Assembly: GCA_033065855.1 (NCBI GenBank)
Contig: JAVXUO010002747.1
Location: forward strand, 310,001 to 374,000
Direction: 5' to 3'
Length of the DNA stretch: 64,000 nt
From: Escallonia rubra
Lineage: Eukaryota; Streptophyta; Magnoliopsida; Escalloniales; Escalloniaceae
Made by a program: the position numbers and the translations under genes. Of the stretch, positions 45,201-57,590 are shown piece by piece. A model generated the notes under the pieces. That model searched no databases. It worked only from the letters and a program-made list of their open reading frames with translations, and was not told the DNA's origin. Numbering within the stretch: the first letter of the stretch is position 1; each line of letters begins with the position of its first letter.

Positions 45201-46638
45201 TGTTTGTCATCATAAAAAAGGGGGAGATTGTTAGCCCTATGGTTGGATAACCTAGGCTTACATCTTGTTTTGATGATAACTACACATTGATTATGTTCTA
45301 ATGTGTGCTTTGAGTGTATTCTTAGTAGGTATATACATGCACACTCATGAAGACACATTTGAGAAGTTGGATAGATGGATTAAAGCCAAAGGAGATTAAA
45401 AGCTATAGTGGACATGTTATGGAAGCTTCATCAAGTCCAATGTCAAAGAGCAAGAAAGAATGCATAGGCTAAGTTATTATTGATTGATCTTTACAATTAT
45501 GTAACTAGCCTTGGTTTGATGCTTGGATTGATGACTATGACCTAAAAAGACCTTAGGACACCTTGTGCATTGCATGTGAGTTCATAATCATTCACACAAG
45601 CGTGGTTCTTGAAAATGAGTGAACTTTGGAGCTTACTCAGATTTTCTAAAAAAAATTGTGTTTAATCTTTTCTTATCTTGATAAAACTTTTCATTAGCTT
45701 TTCAACGCAAAAAACGGCACCTCAATCCGATTTTTCTAGAGAAAGTTATGCCCAAAATAGGAAAGGGGGTTCCGTGAGGCAGCCGATAGGCAGTAGGGTA
45801 ATACAGTCGACTGTAATTGAATACAGTCGACTGCATTCCAATGCAGTCGACTGCATTGGTCAAAATTCAGTTTCAACGGCTATTTTCGAGGACAAAACTC
45901 TAACGGCTATTTTAGAGGGATTACAGTCGACTGCATTGGGAATACAGTCGACTGCAATGGCAATTTTGCTCACTTTATGCCTATAACGGCTATATTTGAT
46001 CTCTTCTCTATATAAATGATTTGGGGCTTCATCATACACCATGGAAACCACATTCTAAGCCTCCATTCATTAGAGAAACATCAAGGCTCATAGATTAAAC
46101 TTATCTATCTTCATCTTCATGATTTTACATCATTAAATAGAACATATTTATGAGCAATTATATGATTGAGAGTGAATATTCTTCAAGTCGTCGATTATCA
46201 CATCTCTCTACTGTACTAGAGTTTCATTTGTACTAATTTCCTTTCAAGAGGGTTTCTTTGTACACATTTGATCTTTGTAAAATGATTGTGATCAAGGCTT
46301 GGGTTTGTCAAGTCTTGGGTGAGCTTTGTGGATTCAAGGCTTGTGCTTGGTGTGGGGATATCACAAAGTGTTGTAAGGGTTTTGATCTTGACCCGGAAGA
46401 AGATTGTTGCTAGTGGATTCTAGTGCTCTTGCAAGGGACTTCCTTGAAGAGGTGGATGTAGGCTTGAGGGCATATCAAGCCGAACCATTTAAATCTCCTT
46501 GTCAAGTATCTCTAAACCCTTCTCTCTTTTCATTATCGTTTTATATTTGCGTTGAGATTAAGGTTAGTTGTTTGCTAATTTTTAAAGTAGTCTTAAAACC
46601 CTATTCACCCCCCCTCTAGGGTTATTTTATTGGTTTCA
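42280..46638 (+). mobile_element. Broken Copia-like LTR retrotransposon (fossil)
   Basis: The left LTR is about 42280-43697 and the right LTR about 45229-46638. Both start tgttagcccta and end ttggtttca. A tggtatcagagc primer-binding site (initiator Met tRNA) lies at 43793, about 95 bases past the left LTR. A polypurine tract (aaaaaaggggga) abuts the right LTR. Both flanks carry aaacccat, a likely target duplication. The 1.5-kb interior has no gag or pol, so the element is a large internal-deletion derivative, clearly broken. The LTRs agree at roughly nine of ten positions by eye, so the insertion is neither new nor very ancient. The terminal and polypurine style suggests the SIRE-like branch of Copia. 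Confidence 0.85.
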
Positions 46639-47455
46639 AAACCCATCTGCCCCGACCCGTCCCGAACAACCGCCCTTCCTTTTTCCTCACAGCCACATAA
46701 CCACCCAAGACATACCCGACCCGCTCCATGCCCACTTGACCCGACCGGTGCCTTTCCCAAACCCTTTTTCCCCACAGAAACTCTAATCTTCTTAAAGATC
46801 ACGCTAGCAGCCCATTCCCCCTCGTCAGTGACGCTGCTCCCCTCTCTTCCTTCCTCTTCTCTCCCCCCGCCCCACTGTACACCGGTAGCCCCCTTCCCCC
46901 ATGTCAGCGCAACCGCCCCCTCTCTCTTCCTTCCTCTTCTCTCCCCCCGCCCCACTCTACACCAGCAGCCCCCCTCAGTCTGCGACGCCGCCCCCGCTCT
47001 CTTTCTTCCTCTTCTCTCCCTCCGCCCCCCGCGAAGGTAATAGCCCCTTGCACCGCCACCTTTCCTTCGGCATCTCACGTCGGTAGCCCCCCGTCGACGA
47101 CATCCCCATGTTCCTTCATTTTCTCTCCCCCCGCGGCCGCAACAGCCTTGCGCCGCCATCCCTCCTTCGGCATCTCACGCCGGCAGCCCGCCTCCCCCCC
47201 TCTTCTCTCCCCCCGCCCCCGTAGCCTCAACAGCCCCTTGCGCCGCCACCCCTCGAGGCAAGCGGATCATTTATGATGAAGAGGATGAGCTTCAAGAGAA
47301 TGATTCGGAGTTCTTGCAGAGTGGGCCGACAGCCCTCTGCCCCCCCCCCCCCCCCGGCGGTCGCAACAAGCCCGCGCCGTCATCCTTTGCCCCGCCGTTG
47401 CGCTCCTTACTCTTTTCTCCATTCTCCCTTCACCCGATGTTGTGTTTAAAAGAAG
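46639..47455. repeat. GC-rich imperfect tandem-repeat block with a coding-like insert
   Basis: Several imperfect units share ctcttctctccccccgcccc and a ccttcggcatctcacg motif. A short segment (about 47256-47340) departs in composition and reads as coding. The run of C at 47339-47356 is uninterrupted. The long open frames here on both strands reflect composition; I do not call genes. Confidence 0.6.
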
Positions 47456-47640
47456 GGTAATTGTGACATTTCAACGAGCTCAGTTACGGCCATCCATTTT
47501 TGCCTAGTTTTGATGAGTATAGGGAGGTTTAATTCAACTTTTAATACTAGAGGATGCTATATTGCAACCGCCCTAAAGTTCGGGGGTCAAAAAGCATTTA
47601 CCCCTTAATTTTTAGATTATTTGGAATTTTTAAGCAGAAA
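47456..47640. mobile_element. Possible single arm of a MULE-like element
   Basis: The stretch reads, inverted, as ...gacccccgaactttagggcg and ...aattaaacctccctatactc. This is the style of long arms of non-autonomous elements such as that at 10746-12244. No partner arm was found on the left, so it is only a half element at best. It ends about 100 bases before the INDH start codon. Confidence 0.3.
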
Positions 47641-47740
47641 TGATATTTAATGAAGTAATAATAATCACTACGGTATTTGACGAGTGGGATAACCCGTCTC
47701 AGTTCCAGAGCTCTCAGCTAAGAAGATCGACAGAGAAAGC

Positions 47741-50700
47741 ATGAAGAGGTTTTTGAGGTCCTTCAGTGCTGTAAGTCAATTGGGTTTTTGGGTTTATGCT
47801 TTCATATTAATCCACGCAGGCTTAAACTGAATGGTGTGTCGTGTTCTTTGATTTTGGGTGTTGTCATACATAGCTTGGAGGCGTGAGGGGTTTTGCCGCG
47901 GAATCTGGGGTTAGCCGGAGTCTCAAGATCAAAGGGATCAAAGACATTATAGCCGTTGCTTCTGGAAAAGGCGGCGTTGGCAAATCCACCACTGCTGGTA
48001 ATCTTTGGTCTCCCTATGTGTGTGTACATAATCAATCTTTATTCGCCCGTACACACCCACGCACCAATTTTTTACGTAATTAATTCGGGTGCGATCAGCG
48101 GGTTTAACGAATATCAAGGATGTTATATGCACAACTTTTGGGTGTATAACTTTTATTATCGTGACACTTGTCAGAAGGCAAGTTTCCGTAATTGGGTTTC
48201 TTTGACTCTTTGTGGCCTTTCATTTATTCGGTTGAGAATTTGGTATGGGGTAAGGGATAGTTCAGAACTGGCCGGAACAGGTGACATTAGATATTTTTTT
48301 CATTGTTATGAGAAGTGTAATCAATAATTCTTGTTTTTAATATTAAAGATGCTAAATTCAGGTTGTGAGAGGATAATTTTAAACTGATTTTGGTCGACCT
48401 GCAAGATAAGTTGGCAGAAGTTGTTAATGCAGGATTCCTAGTCTCGATGCTACCATATTGGAAAGGATCAAGGAATGGGCTTATCTGGATACATGCTAGC
48501 TGTTAATGTTAGTGTACCCTGTTTCTATTGGGCCAGGTCATCATTCTTAGTTCTGATAATTTCTTTGCTGGTTGAGAGGGGTAGAGAAATCATGCAGGTG
48601 GATGGACGATTCTTGATGCCTTTTCAGCCTGTAGACTGATGTTGGCCAATGAGTTCTCTAGAACTATGTTTCTTCAGAGATTGTATTCCCATCCAAAATT
48701 TATCTTTCTATTATGATTCCATTTTGTGCTCTTATTTAATTTCACTCTATCTTATCTTCAAATATTTGGAACTCTATTAAAGGTGCGTGGTTTTTTTGGA
48801 TGTCTAAAAGTTGTGGATGATACCAAATCTTGTAAAAGACGTTCTATCGAATTGAGGTGCACTTTAACAGCAATAAGCCAATAACATACATGTGGTCTTC
48901 CTTGCACTCATGGGCGTATCATGAACCTTGTATACGCCATGGCTATACTTTCTCATAACATATCTGAGACACTTTAGTTCTTTTTTCTTCTTTATTTTCA
49001 CTACTAATCACACACGTGTTCCTGCATATGTGCTGGTTTTGCAGTTAATTTGGCTGTTTCACTTGCCAATAAGTGTCAACTTAACGTGGGGTTGCTTGAT
49101 GCTGATGTGTTTGGACCCTCTGTTCCTACAATGATGAAACTCCATGGAAAGCCTGAAGTCAGCGAAGGTAATGCTTAATTGCGTTAAATTTTTGCTAGGA
49201 TTATGTAGATTTTGTTAAGATGTTACATTCTACGTTGTTGGTGCTTCTTGGTTGTTTGCAATTGCATTTTAAGTTTACCTGATACTAAGAATGAACTTCT
49301 TCTCACCTCTGTTGTTATTTAACTTGCTAATATAGCAAGTCATCTGCAATGTACTAGAAATAGCCCCTTTGACCCATTGAAGTCCCCAGTGAGTTAGGTC
49401 CTCTTCTCCTAAGCTTAGGATATTGACGAGGGAATTAAATCTGCCTTGTCACTAGCAGCTGTGCAGTTACATTTTAAAATGTTCAACAAGCCTTGCACAT
49501 ATCAGTGTAAGATGGGGACTTAATAAGAGGGTTGAAGTTCGACATATTAAAACACCTATGTCCAATTGGACTATGATGGGGCTGTTGAGTTTCAAATAGT
49601 TAGACGGACTGCATTGTTTATATAGATAGTAGATCGTTCTGGCTGCCATCACAGGCAAGTTAAGTAGTCCTACATTTATTTTGTAGTAAAACTGCAAAAC
49701 ATACTACTAAATGATTCTCTACATAGGATTTAAAGCTATGTTTCAGAATAAATACTTTGGTTTGGGATGAAGTGAAGTTCATATTATTTCAGAACATATC
49801 TTCGACTATGTCTAATGAATAATGATCACGTGTCTTCAACGTGTTTAGCATACCTATGGTCAGTCAAAGCTTCTTCTCTAGATGCACAAAGTTAATATGG
49901 GGGCTTGATTAAGTGGGAATACAAACACCCTGACGTTTATGTGGGGAACTTGCATGTAACCTTTTGCCGCTTCACTAGCAGTGATGATTATTTTTATGGA
50001 TGAATACCCTGCTCTTTCCCTCCCGCCGTTTATGGAAACAAATATTGTTAATCACCGTTACACTCTCTTTCGGTTGATATAGTTTTTTTTTGGGTAGAAG
50101 GTAAAGATTTTATCGCAGCTCAATAGAGCAACATCACATGAAAGATAGATCTTGCAAGTACATAACTCCACAAACTATGAAAAACAATTTATGTGAAATG
50201 GATACAGGTATATCCTATTGCAAGAAGAGATCCCTATAGTTTTGTGTGTGCGTAAACTTCCAAGTCATAGCCTTAGGAATAATTGTATTTAAATGGCCCT
50301 GAACACCAAGTGAGGCTGTTGAAATTGCTGTCCGAAAATCCTAACCTTACGTTATCCCCAGAGGCAGTAAATAGAGGCTGCAAGTACGTCTTTTCGTAAT
50401 TTTGCCAGAAAACTGGTAGGTACCTTGATAGTAAGAGCCAAAGCTTTCCACTTCTACCTCCTAGCATCTTTGAAGATTTGGTAAGTTATTGCGTGAAAGA
50501 ACCTTCTTCCATACATCAAAGGAAAAGGGACATTTAAAGAAACGATGGGTCAAACTTTCTGAATGTTGGTTACGCAGGACACATATATCATCTGCTGTAA
50601 AGCCCCTAGCCTTAAGCTTATCTTTTGTTAAACTTCTTGTGACAGGTCAACCAGAATAAAGGCAGTCTTGGGATAGTATCTTGCCATACAATCGTGCACC

Positions 50701-53700
50701 AAATCTCGTTAGGCCTATAAGACCTAAGTATCTCCAATGCACCGGTGCTTGTAAGGGTCCATTTAACAGCATCCTTGGGTTGAAATAGTTGTTAACTTTT
50801 GTTGCTTATTATGTGCTTTGTCCTCACTTCAGTAACACTTAGAAATGTTTGTTCCTTAGTTTCTGTTTCATTTATATGCACGTTATTCGTTGTAATTGTT
50901 GTTATCAGGCAAGAAAATGATTCCAATTGAAAACTATGGTGTCAAGTGTATTTCAATGGGATCCCTTGTTGATAAAGATGAAGCAATAGTGTGGAGAGGC
51001 CCTATGGTATGCCTTAACTTAAAGTACTATTCCAATTATGTTTCAGTTTACTGCTATGAAGATGTACGTAATTTGGTGACTCATTGTTGATCAGTCACTA
51101 CCTAGTTCCTGTGACTAATTTGGCCAAAATTAGTGATAAAAGAACCCCTACAAGTTTGATAATTGAACTTTCACATCATTAACCAGAACTTGATATAGCT
51201 TCACGTGACAGGTGATGAAAGCTCTTGAACAGATGTCAAGAGGAGTTGATTGGGGAGAACTAGATATTCTAGTGGTGGATATGCCTCCTGGCACCGGTGA
51301 TGCTCAGATATCTATTTCACAGAGGCTACAATTATCAGGTAGTGAAGAGTTTATTAATATGGTCGTTGACACATCAATAATTGCCACCATGTGAGTATTA
51401 AGAAATTGCTTTGCAGAAGCTGTGGCAAAGCTGCTTATTCCATCTCATGCTTCAAGTCTGTGCTATTAATTAACATGTTTGAAGCCGAATAAATCACGGA
51501 CTAGTTGATTCCAAGTGTAGCCTCAAGAGTAATTCGACCGTCAAGAAACATAAGTCCGTCTTTGGTTTTTGTTCTTTTGATCGTTGAAATAGTCTATGAA
51601 ATTTGATAAAACATAGAAAGCAGGATGTCCTATCTCTCCATGATTTGTACGTGGCAGATGAACTAAATTGATGCATCTTCGTAACTAATATATGTGAAAG
51701 TTGCGAAGAAAATAACCCCCCGGAGCAGGTTAAACAATGTACACATGAAGTATGCCAAACGAAAAGAAGCAAAGACCTTAAAAGTTGCACCCCCTTATAT
51801 CTTTGAAGAGCATATACAAATTACATCATAGAATCCAAAGAGAAATATATACCTAGTTCGTGTTGTCCAAATGATATTGAATAGCGGCCTCGGAGCTCTT
51901 AGGGTCTTAATTCTTAGCTCTTAGCTTGGAGAAGGACATTGAGTAATTCGCTCACTCCCGGCTCTCTCTGCTTATAAACCTAGCTTTGTTTACTGATGTC
52001 GTTCGTAAAGCTTTCATTTCCTTTATCAAGGTTCCTGTGATTTAGAGTATAAAGTTGACTGGAAAATTAGCAACACATAGACTACTGTTTAGTAAATCCG
52101 ATCTCTTTCAACTTACCTTTAAGAAGTGTACGCTCATGCCCAGGACAAAGCGAGACACTCTTTTTGTAAAGGAGAGAATAGAAAAAAGTTTTACATCATG
52201 AATCAAAAAATGATTGTCGTCCTTGCTAAGATGGATAAACAAGATGGATCAAGAGGAAAGTTTCCTCACATCAATGGTGCATTCATTCAAATTAGAAGTG
52301 TCAGGATGTAAAAATGACTATTTGAAGCCAAAGAGTCTACATATGTTCTTAGCCTAGTTGTATTTGCGTGTTATCAGAACTCTTCCCTATATACTTTTAC
52401 CAGGTCTTCTATACTCGAACAAACTAAGAATGTTAGCAATCAGATTGTCAGTCTCTTATATCACTAGATCTTAATGAGTTTGTAAATTTTTATTAGCAAT
52501 AATCTCTAACCTGTCAATAATGAGGACTGAGAAGGTTGTTCATTTCAGTATTTAGTTGATTTGCTATTCATTACTTCACCTCTTCTTCAGACATGCGAGC
52601 TTATTCTTATATTCTATTGTGCGGGTGCTGGTTACATTACATAGAATTCATCACTCTTTTTTTTTTTGATATGATATTTGTAGTGAAATTGGATGTCACT
52701 GTTGCAGGCGCCTTGATTGTTTCAACTCCTCAAGATGTTGCGTTGATCGATGCTCGAAGGGGAGTTAAAATGTTCACTAGGGTCTCAGTTCCTGTATGGT
52801 TTCTTGGTCTTGAACTATGTCTGGATGAGCTTTTACGTTCACTTAAATTAGGTAGTGATCATCAAGTACTAAGTGTGCTTCATTATCCGCCAAAAAAAAT
52901 TAAAAGTGAATGATGAATGTTAGTATGTAACATGGAAGTTTTAATTAGGGGATACATTAAGGGCATGTGGAACTTTCTCTTTCCATGCCGCTATATCCCT
53001 GTGGTGTGTTTCCATTTGCACTCATGCATAGGCATTATATTGTCTTTCTTGTGCTCGTAAGCACATCAAGGTCATTATTTCGCGCTTTTGGTGCCTCTTG
53101 TCGTAAGCAGCACTTGGACAATTATGACTGCTTAAAGACTGTAGAAGCTATGGTTTTGTATGAGATAGCTGACTCTGTGACATGGTCAGATGAGAGGACA
53201 AACACTCGCAAGAGTCGCATGCTTAACTATTAACATTTCGACTTTAGAAAAGAAACTTTAAATGACAAAACGTAATTATTGTACTTTAATGCAATGTATA
53301 ATTTCCTTATCTTGTTTTTCAATTCCATTCCCCTTTTTCCTCAGATATTCTCTTTTAGGAACCATTTGGTATGGGACATCCCTTCTTAGGAGCTGCTATC
53401 ACCACCCTCGATATGATGAGCCTGTATACGGTATAAATCCAGTGTGGACTTGGAGAGGCGATTCATTCTCTGCATCTGCTATTACTGCTCTTGATGCCAT
53501 CAGCTTGTATACTGTTTGGATCCATCTAGAGAGGGGGACTGGGGCTCAGTATGATGGGAGCACCCGGGTTAGTGCTCAATGCTCATAAGTTACGGATTCA
53601 TCCCCTCCCTTGAGCTCTTAGTAGGAGATACTTACCTACCAGTTGCATCCGTGCAAAAGCATGGTCGATCTCATTTGAATAGGATACTGGGCTGGAGCTA

Positions 53701-55224
53701 TGTTCCCAGGTCGGATGGTTGAGGCTGTGAGTTAGTTTTCCCATTTAGTTTAGAGGTACTTCCTGCCATTTGAAGTGGCGATTGGCAATGCTCAAACCTA
53801 TTTACATCATATGGAAGTGCCATGGATGGAAGACCCACTTAGGTTTTACTGAAATCCTAAATCACATAAAGGTACGACCTAGAGAGGGAGGCCTCTATCC
53901 CTTCTTGTATGGTGTTGGAGAGAGAATGAAGTAGACAACTTTCAGGGTTTGTATCAGATCTCTCAGTTGTTTTTTCCAGTACTATGTCGTTATCCTATAT
54001 GGTCTACGTAACATATATACCTTTTGTGGCTTAATTTCGTTTTGCTCATTAAGCTTGAGGAGATATGAGTATCTTCCAGTTGTGTACATACCCCTTTATA
54101 CGTTTCGAAAGTTGCCATCGTCCTTCTTCATTATGTGTGTTTTGTGCGTATATATGCGCACATGCATGTATATTGTATGATACCTTTTCTTTTAGTCTCT
54201 TTTAGCGTAAGCTTAAAATGTACTGATGGGAGTAAGATACACCAGTAATGCCCTTATGTTACAATTTCTTAGTACTTTGGTCGTTTTTTCAGATTTTGGG
54301 AATCTTAGAGAACATGAGCTACTTTAAATGTCCGCACTGTGGTGAACCATATTTCATTTTTGGGAAAGGAGGAGCTCGTAAAATGGCTGAGGACATGGGT
54401 TTGGGATTTCTTGGCGAGGTAAGTTCTCGAAGCAACTTGATATATTGGGCTGTTTTTCAAGGAGTATCGCTGGTTACATTGCAGCACATATACGTTGTCT
54501 AATTATGTTCTGTGCTGAAGCCTGTTGAAGGTCCATGTCTTGGCGGAATTCACCACATTTTGACCTCCTTTTTTAGTGTGTTTAAACATGCATGCTTGCA
54601 TACTTGTTCCTGTGGGCAAAACCCTAATGCCATCACTACCTCGTCCATGCATACACTGCTTAGCTTCATGATCTTGTTTTATCAGCCTAGCTAGCTTTGC
54701 ATTGATATCCTGTTAGGGTATCACATCCGAACTGATATCATGGTTTCTTCCTCTGATTTACGCCTGCATTTGACTGTTTGTATATAAAGATGCCCCCAAA
54801 GTAAAAAATGATAGAAGAGCAGGACCATGCTTGTATGCATATACAGAAGAAAAGCAAAACCAAGAAGATAAAAGTGAAGATGCTATTAACTATTGAAGGG
54901 TGCTTAATGATGGCGGTTATTTCATCAAACCCAGGAATTCTTGTTGGTTTTTTTACATGTCTGTATGTGGCCATTGTTGCGATCTCCTACTGCAAGACAT
55001 TTAAGTTAGTCGCATCTTTGTATATCTAATCTTTTTGTGCTTATCTGGCTTAGATACCACTGGAGGAGGGCCTCAGAATTGGTTGCGATGAAGGCTTGCC
55101 AATTGTAGTATCAAAGCCTGATTCTTCAGTTTCGAAAGCTTACTGTGAGGTGGCTCAAAAAGTTGTGAGCAGAATCCAGGAACTGGCTAATGATCGAGAA
55201 CTTAGACCTGAGATAACATTGTAA
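47741..55224 (+). CDS. INDH: INDH (IND1/NUBPL-like) Fe-S P-loop protein, complex I assembly
   Basis: Eight exons with consensus splice sites: 47741-47770, 47874-47997, 49045-49167, 50909-51006, 51212-51338, 52708-52793, 54293-54418 and 55054-55224, joining to 294 residues. The start [18 protein letters not shown] is Arg-rich and nearly acid-free, like a mitochondrial presequence. Walker A is GKGGVGKST (about 41-49). [16 protein letters not shown] and [13 protein letters not shown] are the Mrp/NBP35 family signatures. [11 protein letters not shown] carries the CxxC (Cys209, Cys212) that binds a bridging Fe-S cluster. The family member INDH/IND1/NUBPL helps insert Fe-S clusters into respiratory complex I. 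The single CxxC and the presequence favour it over cytosolic NBP35 or plastid HCF101. A LINE fragment sits in intron 3. Confidence 0.95.
50083..50777 (-). mobile_element. 5'-truncated L1-type LINE in INDH intron 3
   Basis: On the minus strand the sequence encodes a zf-RVT region ([18 protein letters not shown], then [20 protein letters not shown]) and a C-terminal tail resembling [10 protein letters not shown]...VRIFGQ, with stops. It ends in a poly-A (poly-T at 50083-50091 on the plus strand). Flanking 11-mers ggttgatatag (50072-50082) and ggttgaaatag (50078 of the next segment, 50778-50788) form a target duplication with one mismatch. It is opposite in orientation to the host gene, so its poly-A signal is not read in the INDH transcript. 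Confidence 0.75.
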
Positions 55225-55425
55225 AGCCATGTGCTACTCCAGATGTAGCCCCAAACTAGCCACTTTTGTGTATTTGTAGTTTTCGCGTTCCTCTCATCTG
55301 AAGTTAACCCTAGTTAAAGACTGAACACTCACCGGACATGAACTTTGACTTGAACCTGCGGCAATGTATATAGAAGGTGGCAATTGTAGTGACTAGTGAC
55401 ATTAACCACTGTATTTCATTATTGG

Positions 55426-55577
55426 AAATTTTTTGCTCCAGCCATCCGATCCCTCATTCAGCGATGAAATTAGTCACTACAAGTGTTTAGTGCATAAATA
55501 GTGACAGCATGAAAAGACGACCGATGATCTTTAGCAATAACTTTTTGTCGTTGCATTGGGGGTTGGAGCAAAATTTT
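55426..55577. mobile_element. Foldback MITE, about 150 bp
   Basis: Left arm aaattttttgctccagccat and right arm, inverted, aaaattttgctccaaccccc. The inner part keeps gcgatgaaattagtcacta versus acgacaaaaagttattgcta. It lies about 200 bp past the INDH stop and probably belongs to the same family as the MITE at 29717. Confidence 0.65.
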
Positions 55578-55607
55578 GTTCTTATCTATCTAATAATGGG
55601 TATGTAC

Positions 55608-55632
55608 GTGCGCGCGCGCGCGCGCGCGCGTA
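55608..55632. repeat. CG dinucleotide run, palindromic context
   Basis: About eleven CG units flanked by tacgtg and cgtacgtg, with a second short cgcgcgcg run at 55651. Alternating purine-pyrimidine of this length is prone to Z-DNA and is unusual in a CpG-methylated plant genome. Confidence 0.9.
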
Positions 55633-55721
55633 CGTGTCTATGTGCATGCACGCGCGCGCAATATTCCAATGCTTTAGTGTCTGAAGAAATTAGGTTCATT
55701 AGTTGGCCTTTGTGTCACGCA

Positions 55722-56787
55722 TAGGGCTGTATACGAACAAAGTTCGAGCCGGCCATGGGTGTGTTCGAACTCGGTTCATATATTTTCAGGGATGTTCGAG
55801 CTCGGCTAGTGTTCGTTTAGGAGCCAGATATGAGTGTTTGAACTCGGCTCGAGTTCGTCAATACACAACTCAGGCTAGACTCGGCTCGTTTGTCTAAAGA
55901 AACAAATTGAATCAACGATAAAAAAAAATGGCTGGAGAAAAGACCGGAGAAGAAGATGAAGTCAACGGTTTTTTGAATCTTCACAAATATCAAAGATTTG
56001 GAGTCGTAAAAGATCCTAGATCTGATAGGGGTGATGCCAAATCTAATCCGGGGTGATGGGTGTACGTGCGTGAGAGTGAGAAAGAGACGGTATGTGCGTA
56101 TGTATGTGGAGGAGTCACGCACGCACACCTGTGTAATATCACTGATCTTTCATTCAATGTCGAGAAGATAGCGATTCGAGAGGCATCAGTGACAGAGAGG
56201 ACTTGGCTTGTGTGGAGGAGCAGCTGCCGTTTGTGGGCCTGTGGCCTGACGTGGCGGTAGTCTAGCCGGCGATGGTTTGGCCGGCGGTGTGCTTGTGTGA
56301 TGAGAGAGAGAGAGAGAGAGAGAGCAGAGCAGAGGGTGTTTGACTGTTCGAGTGTCTGAAAGAAGGGCACGGCGTGGGGGGTGATCTGGGCGGCCGTGTG
56401 GGTGTTTGACTGTTGAGTGTCTCTAATGAGATAAAGAAAATGAACTTAGTGATAGAGAGAGGAAGCATGGGTGATCCACATCCTTCCACGTCCCAACACA
56501 ATACATAGATAAATGTGTAGGTTTGTAATATATATTATATTTTTGAATAAATGAACCGATGTTCGTTTATAAGGCTCGGCTCCTGTTCGACTCGTTAAGT
56601 AACGAGCCCTCTTATTCACGAACATTAATAAACAAACATCGTCATGTTCAAACTCGGCTCGTTTAATAAACGAGCCGAAAAATTGTGTTCGTGTTCGGTT
56701 CACTTATTAAATGAACGAACATGAACGAGTTTCAGAGAGAACGAACAACAAGTTGCTCGTGAACAGCTCAGTTCATTTACAGTCCTA
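55722..56787. mobile_element. Non-autonomous hAT-like element (family 1, copy 2)
   Basis: The ends are tagggctgtatacgaacaaa and, inverted, taggactgtaaatgaactga. The 8-bp target duplication is gtcacgca (55714-55721) and gtcactca (56788-56795), one mismatch. Its subterminal cgagc/gctcg motifs and internal ggagaagaag and gtgtttgactgt sequences match copy 1 at 19009. No transposase is present. A GA microsatellite lies at 56299-56324. Confidence 0.8.
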
Positions 56788-56795
56788 GTCACTCA

Positions 56796-57500
56796 AGCTG
56801 AACAAACAAAGAGCACAAATTAAAGTTGAAAGGGACACAAATCATGTTGTAATAGTGCAGTACTTTAAAATCTTGATTGGCTTATAAATGTCGTTGTAAG
56901 CGTTTTCACCGCTATTTTTTACACTTATTTGCCACATTTATAAGTTGCTCTTGTTAAAAATTTAGAAAGATTTGCAGCATATGTGTCACTATTGGCTCAT
57001 TGGCTTGTAAAACGATTTCACTTCTTAGTAACAAAAAAGCTGAGTTTTCACAAAAATGATGTTAGCACTCCAAGAATTAACCAGGCACACGAGTAACCCT
57101 TGGGTGGGGGTAGTTCTACCATATGACTTGAAGCGACAAACAGTACATTTCGCAAATCATGAGTAAATTGACTATATTGGTATAATGTGAAGTATCTCTT
57201 CACGGTTTTACTTTTTGTATCACTGAGAACGTGACACTCTCATAAATTATCAAGGATTAACGACTTAACGCGGTAGAGAAACTTCAATAATAATCACCTC
57301 TCAAAAACCATTAATACATTTTCTAACTCTACAAATTTTGAAAAAAAAAATGATAATTTAAAGAAAGAAACCAATAAGCCAACTTATCTTCTACCTTATA
57401 TATATTTGCAAAGTTTCTAAGAATCCCAAATCCCAATCCCAACTGGTGGAAGAATAGTTGAAAGTGGGCAACTTGACTTCATTGATCCATTTCCATATTC
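56796..57500. other. Spacer and promoter region of the pfkB gene
   Basis: AT-rich. A TATA-like tatatatatttgc lies at about 57397. No other gene is recognised. Confidence 0.4.
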
Positions 57501-57590
57501 ATTCATTCTGCCTTTTCTATAAGCTTCCCTCCACCAAAAAATGGTAACCCCATAAACCCAAGTATACAACTGTTCTGCATCTTCTTCCAA

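Noticed and set aside
46639-46700. A possible gene start directly beside the right LTR
   Set aside because: No splice or start signals; it is the edge of the GC-rich repeat block.
46605-47159. Long open frames on both strands (Arg/Gly-rich and Pro/Ser-rich)
   Set aside because: They lie in a GC-rich tandem-repeat block; openness reflects lack of AT-rich stops and there is no domain or conservation.
52593-53588. Open frames in INDH introns 5 and 6
   Set aside because: They overlap exon 6 or lie in intronic sequence with no domain; the exon structure is fixed by family conservation and splice sites.
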